From contig JAUMXK010000019.1 in the NCBI GenBank assembly GCA_030535295.1, positions 1 to 33,491 on the forward strand: 33,491 nt of DNA, written 5' to 3'. Origin of the DNA: Eubacteriales bacterium (lineage in GTDB: Bacteria; Bacillota; Clostridia; Lachnospirales; Vallitaleaceae). Made by a program: the position numbers and the translations under genes. Below, in pieces: positions 20,648 through 28,003 of the stretch (positions are counted from its first letter, which is position 1; the number at the start of each line of letters is the position of its first letter). The notes under the pieces are model-generated. The model did no database searches. It was not told the origin of the DNA and was given only the letters and a program-made list of their open reading frames with translations.

Positions 20648-22022
20648 AGCTTACGCCTTTCTGAAAGGGATCATAGATGTCCGACTGTTCTTTTTCCTTT
20701 TCTGCTGTGATTCTTTCCAGCTCTTCTTCCACATCATCGACCAGCGGATGACTTGCCAGTAGGGTTTCCTTTGAAACAATGCCGACACTGTTCTTTATCA
20801 TGCCGACAAGGCTTTCCTCGTTGACCATGATGTTCCGGCGGAAGGCAACGGTAGCGGTTAACTCTTCCGGCTGTAAGTTCTTAATTTTTCGGTAAAACCA
20901 TTCCAAATGTTCCAAGCTCGCTTGATACTCCAGTTCGGTTGCGTTTGCGTCCAGTTCCATCTCCGCATACATGGCTTTGATGTTTAACTCATTCGGTGCT
21001 TGTGTGGTTCTATCGCCTTTTAGGTCAATGCTGCGAACATTCTCAATCAGTTTCTGCTTTAAGATTTCTAAAATGGTTTTATAATTCTCTGCGTTGACCG
21101 TGATTTCAAGTGTTTCCACCCCACCTTTCATCTTCTCTTCACTACGAACCTTTACCGCTCCGTACTGTGCTAAATTGCTACGAAACTCGCCGAGGTCTTG
21201 CCCGTCGTAGTTGGTAATGACCAAAATTGTGTTTCTCTTATCTTCCAGCATGTTGTCCTGAAAGTTAGAAAGGATAGTATTGATACCGTCCTGCAAGGAT
21301 TTACACCGAGATAACAATATCGTTTCTTTGGAGTTGCTTTTAAAGTAAATGAAAGGAATCTTGCCAAAACTATAATGTTTCTCGCCTTTTTTGATATAGC
21401 TTTCTTTTTTTAGGAGTTTAAAATCGTCGTTTCCTACTTCAAACAAATAGATTTCATCTCTGGTATAAAAATCCAAGCGTTGCACTTCTTTCACTTTTCC
21501 GCCCATAAACTCACTGACTGAATAGGAACGAATCAGTGCCGATAGGCTTTCGTGGTTTTTATCCGACCATATCGGGGTAATCTCTTCGGTATTCATCTTT
21601 TGATAGGTCAGCCGTTCCCCGTTTGCCGATACATACATCCAAGAGATTCCGCAAAGATAACTTTCCAGTGCAATTTTGGAAAGCGTTCTAAGAAATTTCA
21701 TCGTATATAGATTTTGGATTTCTTTTTGATACGCTTTATCTTCTTTGCACCGAACGACCGGAGCTTTGGAAAAAAGATATGCTACTTTCTTATCGACGGC
21801 GGTTGCGTACTGATTATCTATGATTCGGCTGTTTGGTAGGTTGTGGATTCTTTGTACCTTGCCCTTTTTGCCGATGGTTAATCGTTCTTTATTTAGGATA
21901 TCATGCTTGCCATCGTAATAGCGAAGAGATTCAGCCATTTGCTGTTTTCTTGTGCTATCGGCTGACAAGCAATCTTTGATGTACTTTATTAATTCCTCTA
22001 ATTTAAACTTTGTGTAATCCAT
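20637..22022 (-). CDS. Portal protein, SPP1 gp6-like
   Basis: The protein has 461 residues, the normal length. It starts MDYTKFKLEELIKYIKDCLS. Motifs include RYYDGKHDILNKERLTIGKK, LPNSRIIDNQYATAVDKKVA and the clip/stem region DGINTILSNFQDNMLEDKRN. The late GDRTTQAPNELNIKAMYAEM is also typical. It forms the dodecameric DNA gate at one vertex and the terminase docking site. Its stop overlaps the MuF start by 11 bases, the standard portal-MuF order. Confidence 0.93.
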   Translation of the reverse strand: MDYTKFKLEELIKYIKDCLSADSTRKQQMAESLRYYDGKHDILNKERLTIGKKGKVQRIHNLPNSRIIDNQYATAVDKKVAYLFSKAPVVRCKEDKAYQKEIQNLYTMKFLRTLSKIALESYLCGISWMYVSANGERLTYQKMNTEEITPIWSDKNHESLSALIRSYSVSEFMGGKVKEVQRLDFYTRDEIYLFEVGNDDFKLLKKESYIKKGEKHYSFGKIPFIYFKSNSKETILLSRCKSLQDGINTILSNFQDNMLEDKRNTILVITNYDGQDLGEFRSNLAQYGAVKVRSEEKMKGGVETLEITVNAENYKTILEILKQKLIENVRSIDLKGDRTTQAPNELNIKAMYAEMELDANATELEYQASLEHLEWFYRKIKNLQPEELTATVAFRRNIMVNEESLVGMIKNSVGIVSKETLLASHPLVDDVEEELERITAEKEKEQSDIYDPFQKGVSYDK

Positions 22023-22036
22023 ACATACTCCCTTTA

Positions 22037-23482
22037 CTAGTCAAAACTATATAGCCCTGAAAGTTCCATTTTCTCCGCAATGCCGGTTGTGGCATCTTGC
22101 GCATCGTCATGTTTATTCTTGCCCTCTTTTTGATACCGTATCATGCTGTTATAGTATTCGGGGTATTTCATCTCCCAGCCCTCCGGGTAATAGATATGAT
22201 CCATCACCCAAGTGGCATTGGATAGGATCCTTGATTTCTTGTTCTTTGACTGGTGAAACCAGTTAAACCGTGTCCGATTCCAGCCCCAGCCCTCAAGGAT
22301 TCGCTCGACCGCACGAGCAAAGCCCCGACCGCCGTTGTTGCTTTCGATATCCGCCACATTGACTTTAAAGTCCATCATTCGCTTTGCCGTTTCTCTCTCG
22401 GTCACTTCCATCGGCTCTTTGGTAAAGTAGATGTCTAAAATATAGGCTTCCCTTTCGTATTCGCCATAAATCAGATTGCAAAGATAATCCGCTCCGGTGT
22501 CGGCAGTATCACAATAGGCTTTGATTTTGGTAAATAACAAATGCCCGTATTCATCCCTTGGAAGTTCAGAATAAGTTTTAAAGCTTGAATATAATCGTCC
22601 TTTGACATCAATCGGCTCTTGCTGATAGTTTGCAAGGGCAATTTCTTTGCTCATGGTGGCTACTTTTCTATCGTATTCCTTGCGGCTTAATATCTGTTCA
22701 CAAAGCATACTTCCGTCCGGCTTCATTGCCTGAAAGGAGATATGCCGAAGTTTATAGCCGAGTTTCGGCAGTTCGTCCATTGCTCTACCTGCTAGGTCTT
22801 TCGAGTGCCAACGGGTCATGATAATGATGATTTTTCCACCGCTCTCCAAGCGGGACAGCATGGTATTCGTAAACCACTCCCAGTGCTTGTCTAAAATATC
22901 TTCGTTGTTGGCTTCATATGCGTTTTTGATAAGGTCGTCTATGATTAGAATATCCGCACCGAAACCGGTCGCCGTGCCGGTGGGAGAGGTTGCCAAATAG
23001 TTATTATAGCCACCCTCTAAGCTCCAAAGGTTCATGGCTGCATCGCCGGCTTTGATTTTCGTTTCCGGAAAAATGTCACGAAATACAATCTTTGACTTAT
23101 CTGCTTTTTCTTCACTAATGGCATTTCTAACGCCCTTAGAGAATTGTGTCGCCAAGGTTTCATTATACGAACCGGTCATAATTTTCTTTGTGTTATCTCT
23201 GCCCAGTATCCATTCAACCGACAATTGTGCGGTTCGAGATTTTCCATGACGGGGCGGTGCATTTAAGAGTAGAACCTCTTCATCGCTTGCCAGAAACTCC
23301 TGTATTGCCTTGCACATTTCTACTTGATAAAGCCGGTCATCTTTATAGAATTTCGGGCCTCTGAGTTTGCAGTAGGCAAATAGATTTTCCCTTGCTGCAA
23401 GAATAGACTTATCTTCGCTTTTTGTTTCCTTGAAAATGGCTTGTCTTAGCCGTTTTCTGCTCTTTTCTTTGGTGCTTTGCAT
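22037..23482 (-). CDS. Terminase large subunit
   Basis: The protein has 481 residues. Walker A is LLLNAPPRHGKSRTAQ (about 71-86) and Walker B DILIIDD (177-183). The coupling motif IIIMTRWHSKDLAG follows. The nuclease half has KIKAYCDTADTG and VNVADIESNNGG, both with metal-binding acidic residues. It translocates and cuts DNA, and in Mu-like phages it packages headfuls with host DNA. AGGAAAGGAGAG precedes the ATG. Upstream is a 289-bp gap with a terminator and hairpin, described separately. Confidence 0.93.
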   Translation of the reverse strand: MQSTKEKSRKRLRQAIFKETKSEDKSILAARENLFAYCKLRGPKFYKDDRLYQVEMCKAIQEFLASDEEVLLLNAPPRHGKSRTAQLSVEWILGRDNTKKIMTGSYNETLATQFSKGVRNAISEEKADKSKIVFRDIFPETKIKAGDAAMNLWSLEGGYNNYLATSPTGTATGFGADILIIDDLIKNAYEANNEDILDKHWEWFTNTMLSRLESGGKIIIIMTRWHSKDLAGRAMDELPKLGYKLRHISFQAMKPDGSMLCEQILSRKEYDRKVATMSKEIALANYQQEPIDVKGRLYSSFKTYSELPRDEYGHLLFTKIKAYCDTADTGADYLCNLIYGEYEREAYILDIYFTKEPMEVTERETAKRMMDFKVNVADIESNNGGRGFARAVERILEGWGWNRTRFNWFHQSKNKKSRILSNATWVMDHIYYPEGWEMKYPEYYNSMIRYQKEGKNKHDDAQDATTGIAEKMELSGLYSFD

Positions 23483-23539
23483 AAGTCTATCTCTCCTTTC
23501 CTAAAATTCACCCCGTCTAATTTGCGTTTATTTGAAAAA

Positions 23540-23575
23540 AATGCCCCACTCGATAAAATAATCGAGTAAGACATT
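23540..23575 (-). terminator. Strong intrinsic terminator directly upstream of the large terminase
   Basis: On the minus strand the 5' arm AATGTCTTACTCGAT pairs along all 15 positions (three G-U) with ATCGAGTGGGGCATT around a TATTTT loop. It is followed by five more T, part of a seven-T run overlapping the stem end. It is 57 bases upstream of the terminase ATG and therefore between two genes of one operon, where it should block the structural genes unless bypassed. Confidence 0.85.
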
Positions 23576-23595
23576 TCCATAAAAATTGAATGGTA

Positions 23596-23614
23596 TTTGA
23601 ACGCTTTTGAACGC
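23596..23614 (-). repeat. Two GCGTTCAAA repeats, 10-bp offset, in the terminase leader
   Basis: GCGTTCAAA occurs at 23614-23606 and 23604-23596 on the minus strand. Related TTTTGAACGC sequences also occur at the right end of the window (33369-33378). The repeats lie between the RNA hairpin and the terminator, so a role in antitermination or protein binding is possible but unproven. Confidence 0.55.
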
Positions 23615-23663
23615 ATATAAAATTATCTGCGAACATAAACTATTTTTTTCCATGTTTTTGACC

Positions 23664-23687
23664 GGAAATTTCTCCTAAGAAATTCCC
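23664..23687 (-). promoter_or_regulatory. RNA hairpin (10-bp stem, UAGG loop) downstream of the NusG-like gene
   Basis: On the minus strand GGGAATTTCT and AGAAATTTCC form a 10-bp stem with one G-U and a four-base loop TAGG. No T run follows, so it is not a terminator. LoaP-type NusG paralogs recognise an RNA hairpin near the start of their target transcripts, so this is a candidate recognition element. Confidence 0.5.
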
Positions 23688-23771
23688 TTTTGTATTTTTC
23701 GTTTGTTCCCTAACTTTTATTTGGTGGAGCGAATCAACACCGAACTACTCATTAAGTGCTTTTATTTAACT

Positions 23772-24239
23772 TTATTTCATAATCTCACAAGGCAAGGTTG
23801 CTTTTGCGTCACCGTGTCGAAACGGCAGGGAAAAGCGAATCCTAAAATCTCTGTGTAACACTTTTTCAATGTAGGGTTCTAATTCCTCTACATTTAACTT
23901 CCATGTGCCATCCGCTTGTCTTGTTGCAATGATATTTTGCTCTTTGCTTAGTAGCCTGATATGTACCGCCTCAAGGTCGGATAAGTTCTCCGGCTTTTCT
24001 CTTGGTACAAAGTGTAGCACATAAGGAATTGTTTTCATTGCGTAGTAGATTTCATCGGTCAGTTCTTTTACCGCAAGAAATACATAACTCGGAAAATAAA
24101 TGACATTTCTTGTTGTTGCAGTTCCTGACTTGCGAAAGGGGATTGTCTGATTGGGGACATAGCTTTTATATCCTCTTTTTAATAGTTCCCACTGTACATC
24201 CTTTTCCTTGCCGGTCATGACCTGAAGTACATAAATCAT
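23772..24239 (-). CDS. NusG-like (NGN domain) transcription antitermination factor
   Basis: The protein has 155 residues. About 1-95 match an NGN domain: MIYVLQVMTGKEKDVQWELL, then VIYFPSYVFLAVKE (the FPxYVF signature). The C-terminal part (about 110-155) is where a KOW domain would be, but I cannot see a clear KOW motif. Specialised NusG paralogs (RfaH, LoaP, UpxY) ride on RNA polymerase and suppress termination in particular operons. Its gene overlaps the terminase-small-subunit gene by four bases and is followed by a hairpin and a terminator, suggesting it controls the structural genes. Confidence 0.83.
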   Translation of the reverse strand: MIYVLQVMTGKEKDVQWELLKRGYKSYVPNQTIPFRKSGTATTRNVIYFPSYVFLAVKELTDEIYYAMKTIPYVLHFVPREKPENLSDLEAVHIRLLSKEQNIIATRQADGTWKLNVEELEPYIEKVLHRDFRIRFSLPFRHGDAKATLPCEIMK

Positions 24240-24784
24240 TGTTTCACCTCCTGCTTTTTCTCGTTTAGGAAGCTACTAACCTGTTCATATAAATCCGGTC
24301 TTTCTTTTGCCATCGCATCGAATACCAGCTTTTTAACTTGTTCATATCCGGCTTCTAAAATGTCTCTGTTTTTCAGATCCATGTTTTTCTTATAAGAAGC
24401 AGTGCGGATTAGTGCGTTCATCTGTGTCAACAGTTTAGCCGGATTTACAAGAGCAAGCTCCTCTGCTGTTAATGTCTGAATCCTCTCCAGCATCACATGG
24501 GAAGCTAGCCTGACCATTCCCTCTGTCGTGTCAAGGTCGGGGTATTTGTCAAGCTCTTCTATAACTACCCGAAAGTTTTCCTGTGCCATGCGTAACGATT
24601 GAAGCGTTGCATTTAACCCCTTGGCGTGCCTACACACAGAAGCAATGCTGATATCAAACCCGTTTCGCTTGATATAGTCCACAATTTCCCGATAGGTGAA
24701 GTCATTACGAATCATTTCTTCGACTGCTTCCTTGATATCTGCCGGAAGTCCGTCAATAATCGAATGTTTTCTCGTTACTCCCAT
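24236..24784 (-). CDS. Small terminase subunit, Mu gp27-like (DUF3486)
   Basis: The protein has 182 residues. The N-terminal SIIDGLPADIKEAVEEMIRN with TYREIVDYIKRNGFDISIAS and VCRHAKGL is the helix-turn-helix of DUF3486 proteins (Mu gp27). The remainder is a helical region typical of the family. It should recognise phage ends for packaging. It lies immediately after the gp26-like gene, as in Mu, and overlaps the NusG-like gene by four bases. Confidence 0.88.
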   Translation of the reverse strand: MGVTRKHSIIDGLPADIKEAVEEMIRNDFTYREIVDYIKRNGFDISIASVCRHAKGLNATLQSLRMAQENFRVVIEELDKYPDLDTTEGMVRLASHVMLERIQTLTAEELALVNPAKLLTQMNALIRTASYKKNMDLKNRDILEAGYEQVKKLVFDAMAKERPDLYEQVSSFLNEKKQEVKQ

Positions 24785-24787
24785 ACT

Positions 24788-25120
24788 CTACACCTCTACG
24801 GCTTCATCCGTAATACGATACGCCGCCAGCTTCATGCCCTGTCCGGTAAGGGCAACCTCGACATCTTCTCTTCTCCTGTCTTCCCAGTTTGCCTTTTCTC
24901 TGCTTCTTCGCTTCCTAAGCTCTAAATATCCGCTTTTCAAAAGAAAAATCATGCTTTTATCAAAGTCATAACCTGCCATATCATTTTCCAGTGCCGCCCG
25001 AACGACATCTAGGTCAACCCATTCCCCTGCAAGGATATTGACAACCCGGATAACTCTTCCGTTATTTCTTGCGAACTTTTCTGCTTCCACTTTTTGTCTG
25101 ATTTCTTTTTCAAAGTCCAT
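24788..25120 (-). CDS. Mu gp26-like protein (hypothetical)
   Basis: The protein has 110 residues. It begins MDFEKEIRQKVEAEKFARNN and then has a winged-helix-like pattern (LDVVRAALENDMAGYDFDKS, then MIFLLKSGYLELRKRRSREK and VALTGQGMKLAAYRITDEAV). Short proteins of this kind sit between gp25- and gp27-like genes in Mu-type phages. The function is unknown; packaging or regulation are candidates. It overlaps the preceding gene by 11 bases. Confidence 0.72.
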   Translation of the reverse strand: MDFEKEIRQKVEAEKFARNNGRVIRVVNILAGEWVDLDVVRAALENDMAGYDFDKSMIFLLKSGYLELRKRRSREKANWEDRRREDVEVALTGQGMKLAAYRITDEAVEV

Positions 25121-25451
25121 TGCGATTCCTTTCTATCTCTACGATTGCATCTAGGATTTTATCTATTTTTGTATCAATTTTGTTTATTTCCCGAACAAAA
25201 TCCTGCTTATGAATATAATTCACTCGAACATCGTACAGCTCTTTTTGCAGTTCTTCTATTTTTTTTAGGAGATTGCGAATATCTTCCGTGTTGATTTCTT
25301 TTTCCAATCGACCAACCCTTGCTTCTGTTTCGTCGATTCGTGCCATCGTTCGCTTAAATACCCACGACACGACCGCACCAACAATCGCCGATGTGAGCGG
25401 AATAATAATTGCTATAATTTTTATAATCTGAACTGTCGTTTCATCAAACAT
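25110..25451 (-). CDS. Membrane-anchored coiled-coil protein, Mu gp25-like (DUF2730-type)
   Basis: The protein has 113 residues. One hydrophobic anchor is at about 8-33 (IIKIIAIIIPLTSAIVGAVV). The rest is coiled coil with long charged heptads (EARVGRLEKEINTEDIRNLL). In Mu-like phages a small membrane protein of this type begins the late packaging genes. The function is unknown. It is the first gene after the terminator that follows Mor, so a late promoter should lie between 25452 and 25553. Confidence 0.7.
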   Translation of the reverse strand: MFDETTVQIIKIIAIIIPLTSAIVGAVVSWVFKRTMARIDETEARVGRLEKEINTEDIRNLLKKIEELQKELYDVRVNYIHKQDFVREINKIDTKIDKILDAIVEIERNRNGL

Positions 25452-25476
25452 ATTTCTACCCCTTTTTTACAAATTG

Positions 25477-25516
25477 AAAAAGCGTCATACTCATTGATAT
25501 CAGTATAACGCTTTTT
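25477..25516. terminator. Terminator between the Mor gene and the late genes
   Basis: AAAAAGCGTCATACT (25477-25491) and AGTATAACGCTTTTT (25502-25516) pair except for one mismatch, around a ten-base loop. Both ends carry T/A runs, so it works in both directions and would end the early/middle transcript. The dyad could instead be a Mor binding site for the late promoter, since Mor-type activators bind dyad sites; both uses are possible. Confidence 0.75.
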
Positions 25517-25553
25517 CGTAAACTACGATAATAAAGCACTTTAGAAATTTAGT

Positions 25554-25847
25554 TTAAAAATCAAACTCTATCTGTCCTTGGAATGTAATGTTTTTTTCGT
25601 CTACAATTTTCCGGATTGCTACTTCGGTCAAATTGTATTTTTGTGCAAGCACTTTATAATCGCCCCGAAACTCTTCTTTGATTTGCTTATCTCTTAATAT
25701 GCGAATAAAACTGTCGGGCTTGTAGATGTATATACTGCTTCCGCCGTAGTTTTCTACAAGCTTAATATAATTTTCCATGCCGATTAATTCAGCAATACTT
25801 TTCTGCTGCTCATCTGCAATATCTTGTAGTTTCAGCTCTTTCAGCAT
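25554..25847 (-). CDS. Mor-family middle/late transcription activator
   Basis: The protein has 97 residues. The N-terminal dimerisation segment LQDIADEQQKSIAELIGMEN is followed by YGGSSIYIYKPDS (the Mor GGxxxYIP-like strand) and a C-terminal helix-turn-helix at about 65-88 (GDYKVLAQKYNLTEVAIRKI). Mor and C of Mu activate middle and late promoters lacking good -35 boxes. It is the last gene of the early/middle block and is followed by a terminator and then by the packaging genes. Confidence 0.9.
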   Translation of the reverse strand: MLKELKLQDIADEQQKSIAELIGMENYIKLVENYGGSSIYIYKPDSFIRILRDKQIKEEFRGDYKVLAQKYNLTEVAIRKIVDEKNITFQGQIEFDF

Positions 25848-25862
25848 ATACGCTCCTTCCCT

Positions 25863-26042
25863 TTATTTTGTTTCCAGTTTATTAATGTTGTATAAAATGT
25901 AGGATATCGAAATAATCAATACCGCATCCTTAATTACTTGCACCTGTACAAAATATTTTCTAAGTACAACCGCAATACTAATTACACCGATAAACCATAT
26001 CACATAATTTAATTTTCTGATTGCTTCTTGTGTTTTTTCCAT
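25863..26042 (-). CDS. Small membrane protein (two hydrophobic segments)
   Basis: A 59-residue frame, MEKTQEAIRKLNYVIWFIGV with hydrophobic IGVISIAVV and a second stretch VLIISISYILYN, ends NINKLETK. AAGGGAGCATAG precedes the ATG (start at 26042) and the stop of the GemA gene abuts it (26043). It has no recognised family. The good ribosome site and tight packing make it real. Confidence 0.68.
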   Translation of the reverse strand: MEKTQEAIRKLNYVIWFIGVISIAVVLRKYFVQVQVIKDAVLIISISYILYNINKLETK

Positions 26043-26504
26043 CTATGCTCCCTTCACTTGTTTCTCCTTTTCTGTCCGCAAATATCGTTTCAGCATTTCA
26101 ATCAGTTTGTTTCCCTGCTCTGCCGACACCCACGCAAACGGATTTTTGACATCTGCATCAATATCTAAAATCTTTTTGATTGCTCCGACCATACGCTCTC
26201 CGGCTGTCTTTCCTTGTTCGCTCGGGGAGTGTTCGATAATCTGATACATGAGGCTCCATGCTTTTTTAATCTGTCCGCTACTGATTCTACCGGAAGCGTT
26301 TTTATGCTCCAGCTCCTGCAACAGCCGGCTCCGCACCTTCTTATATTCCGCCTCCGTCAGCTTTTTCACCGATTCCTTGCCGGTGATTCCGGAAACGATT
26401 TGATGAAAGGTATCGTCCTTATTCCCTGATTCCACCAGCCCAGCTCTTGCAGCAAGTCCATAGAGTTTACTAATCTGCTCCTTTGTAATCGTCATCATCT
26501 TCAC
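26043..26504 (-). CDS. gemA: GemA-family protein (DUF1018)
   Basis: The protein has 153 residues. The N-terminal TITKEQISKLYGLAARAGLV, the middle RISSGQIKKAWSLMYQIIEH and late PFAWVSAEQGNKLIEMLKRY match gemA of Mu (gp16), which modulates host gene expression and DNA topology in Mu infection. It sits in the early/middle region downstream of the transposition genes, as in Mu. It is flanked by the 207-residue protein and the small membrane protein. Confidence 0.9.
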   Translation of the reverse strand: MKMMTITKEQISKLYGLAARAGLVESGNKDDTFHQIVSGITGKESVKKLTEAEYKKVRSRLLQELEHKNASGRISSGQIKKAWSLMYQIIEHSPSEQGKTAGERMVGAIKKILDIDADVKNPFAWVSAEQGNKLIEMLKRYLRTEKEKQVKGA

Positions 26505-27128
26505 CTACTTTTGATAGGTAAGACCAAGCGAAAGCGTGTCTTCTATCGAGATACACCTTTTTAATTGTTCCATGTCTACCGATTCCGGAACGAAAAATCT
26601 AGTTACCAGTTCAAAATTGCGTTGCTCCCGAATGGCATCAAGTTCTTCTTCTACCGGATTCGTTACACCTACACTGGATAACAGTTTCCTGTCCGCTGTG
26701 TACTCCCCCTTTAGCTTCTTTAATAGCATTTTTCTTTGCTTTTCCTCGGTAATTCCTAGGTTAACAAGCAAGATTTTTTCTAAGTCGTGCCTTTTAAAGT
26801 CACCAAGATATAAGCACATGAGGGCGGTCTTAAACTTCTTATCAAAGTCATATTTGACTTCTTCTTTTTTGCTTGCCTTTTCGGTTACGATATCCCCAAG
26901 TACTTCAACCAGTCTACCGAAGTTATCGACTTCCATTTTTTGTTTATATCCCACTTCACAAGTCCCGTTATCTCCAAAGTACTGCAAGAAGCGAATGTTT
27001 TTATTTTCCAGTTCCCGAAGACCCTCCGCTTGAAGCATTGCCTTGACCTCATTCAGTTCTACTGTTTTCGCTTTGATTTGTCCATCTAATTCTACCGCTC
27101 TATCGACTAACTCTCTGATATTTTCCAT
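26505..27128 (-). CDS. Early phage protein, unknown function
   Basis: The protein has 207 residues. The N-terminal third is helical (IRELVDRAVELDGQIKAKTV, then AEGLRELENKNIRFLQYFGD). A mixed centre (CEVGYKQKMEVDNFGRLVEV) and a helical C-terminus (ISIEDTLSLGLTYQ) follow. Similar proteins sit before GemA in Firmicute Mu-like phages, but I cannot name a family (DUF3164 was considered and not supported by its motifs). The stop lies right beside the GemA start. It is probably host-takeover or DNA-associated. Confidence 0.6.
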   Translation of the reverse strand: MENIRELVDRAVELDGQIKAKTVELNEVKAMLQAEGLRELENKNIRFLQYFGDNGTCEVGYKQKMEVDNFGRLVEVLGDIVTEKASKKEEVKYDFDKKFKTALMCLYLGDFKRHDLEKILLVNLGITEEKQRKMLLKKLKGEYTADRKLLSSVGVTNPVEEELDAIREQRNFELVTRFFVPESVDMEQLKRCISIEDTLSLGLTYQK

Positions 27129-27137
27129 TTCGCTCTC

Positions 27138-27395
27138 CTACCTCTCTTGCCTTGCTTCATAGTTCTTTTTGATATTTTCCGCACAAGTTTCACAAACGAA
27201 AATTCCTTGAAGTTTGATAAGGTTTTCGTTTGACTTGCACATGATACAACTTCCTTCAATTCTCTTTATAGAGAAATTTCCTTCTTTGTCTTGCTCGATT
27301 TTTACCTTTTCCCCTGCGATAAGCCCCATTTCTCGGCGAAGATGGCTTGGAATTGTAATGCTTCCTGATTTGCTGATTTTCTTTTCGTTTAACAT
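27138..27395 (-). CDS. AbrB/SpoVT-type protein with a zinc-ribbon tail
   Basis: The protein has 85 residues. The first 50 form a swapped-hairpin AbrB domain (MLNEKKISKSGSITIPSHLR, then EMGLIAGEKVKIEQDKEGNF). The C-terminus has two CxxC pairs (CIMC and CETC) around KSNENLIKLQGIFV, a zinc ribbon. AbrB proteins bind DNA as dimers. This composite occurs in clostridial AbrB-like regulators. It may control phage or host early transcription. Confidence 0.8.
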   Translation of the reverse strand: MLNEKKISKSGSITIPSHLRREMGLIAGEKVKIEQDKEGNFSIKRIEGSCIMCKSNENLIKLQGIFVCETCAENIKKNYEARQER

Positions 27396-27399
27396 AATC

Positions 27400-27606
27400 T
27401 TAGTCTCCTTTTTTTAATATCTCATTAACTTTATTTTGCACTTCTTCCCTGCGTTTTTGACCAATACCCGGAACATTTTCCAAGGCTTCTTGATATACTC
27501 GGATAATTCTTTCTCTTTCTGTTTTCTTAACACTCTCTACAAAGCTATCCATCTGTCCATGGTCATACTTTCTTATTTCTTGATATTTTTTTCTATTTAG
27601 TTTCAT
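27400..27606 (-). CDS. Small basic helical protein, unknown
   Basis: The protein has 68 residues, MKLNRKKYQEIRKYDHGQMD and then SFVESVKKTERERIIRVYQE. The end ENVPGIGQKRREEVQNKVNE resembles a helix-hairpin-helix-like turn (PGIG), a possible DNA-binding feature. It overlaps the 132-residue gene stop by 14 bases. No family was recognised. Confidence 0.6.
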   Translation of the reverse strand: MKLNRKKYQEIRKYDHGQMDSFVESVKKTERERIIRVYQEALENVPGIGQKRREEVQNKVNEILKKGD

Positions 27607-27991
27607 CGTTTTTCTCCTCGTTTAATAGTTCCTTGAACGTTTTTTTTATGCTATTAAAACAGCTTTCTAAGCCGTAAAAAATAAAGTAAGTAAACGGTAA
27701 CAGTAAGATTTCTCCCCCGATTGCAAAGTAGCCTCTTTCTGCATATGCAACCTGCATGCCGATTTTTGTCAAAAACATTCCTAACAACGTTACCGCCAAA
27801 AAATAGAGGATAGCCGGTAGTTTGTTCCACCGCTCTTGCCTACGCTCTGCTCTTTCCAGCTGACGAATTGCAATCGTAAGAGCCAGTCTGTCATGCCGAC
27901 AGTGTTCTCTTAAATCCCTATGACTTTTTTCAATATCAAAAATCTCTTCTCTGTTTGCTTTCAGCCTTGCAATTACTTCCGCATTTGTCAT
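27593..27991 (-). CDS. Membrane protein with N-terminal coiled coil, unknown
   Basis: The protein has 132 residues. The first 55 are charged helical (AEVIARLKANREEIFDIEKS with RLALTIAIRQLERAERR). Two hydrophobic segments follow at about 60-77 (LPAILYFLAVTLLGMFL) and 88-110 (GGEILLLPFTYFIFYGLES), then a basic C-terminus. It lies right after the MuB-like gene. The role is unknown; a membrane protein of early transposition or exclusion is possible. Confidence 0.6.
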   Translation of the reverse strand: MTNAEVIARLKANREEIFDIEKSHRDLREHCRHDRLALTIAIRQLERAERRQERWNKLPAILYFLAVTLLGMFLTKIGMQVAYAERGYFAIGGEILLLPFTYFIFYGLESCFNSIKKTFKELLNEEKNDETK

Positions 27992-28003
27992 AATCTTCTC
28001 CTC

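Larger units (their letters stand above)
23483..23771 (-). other. 289-bp leader between the NusG-like gene and the large terminase
   Basis: This is the only sizeable gap in the late region. In transcription order it carries a 10-bp stem with UAGG loop (23687-23664), two copies of GCGTTCAAA (23614-23596), a 15-bp terminator hairpin (23575-23540) and the terminase ribosome site AGGAAAGGAG. No ORF is supported. The order of elements fits an antitermination leader. Confidence 0.7.

Noticed and set aside
26536..27033. 165-codon plus-strand ORF opposite the 207-residue gene
   Set aside because: It is a Ser/Phe/Leu-rich mirror of a well-supported minus-strand gene and has no ribosome site.
26505..27128. 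Assignment of the 207-residue early protein to DUF3164 or Gam
   Set aside because: Position fits, but the motifs I expect for either family are not visible, so it is left as unknown.
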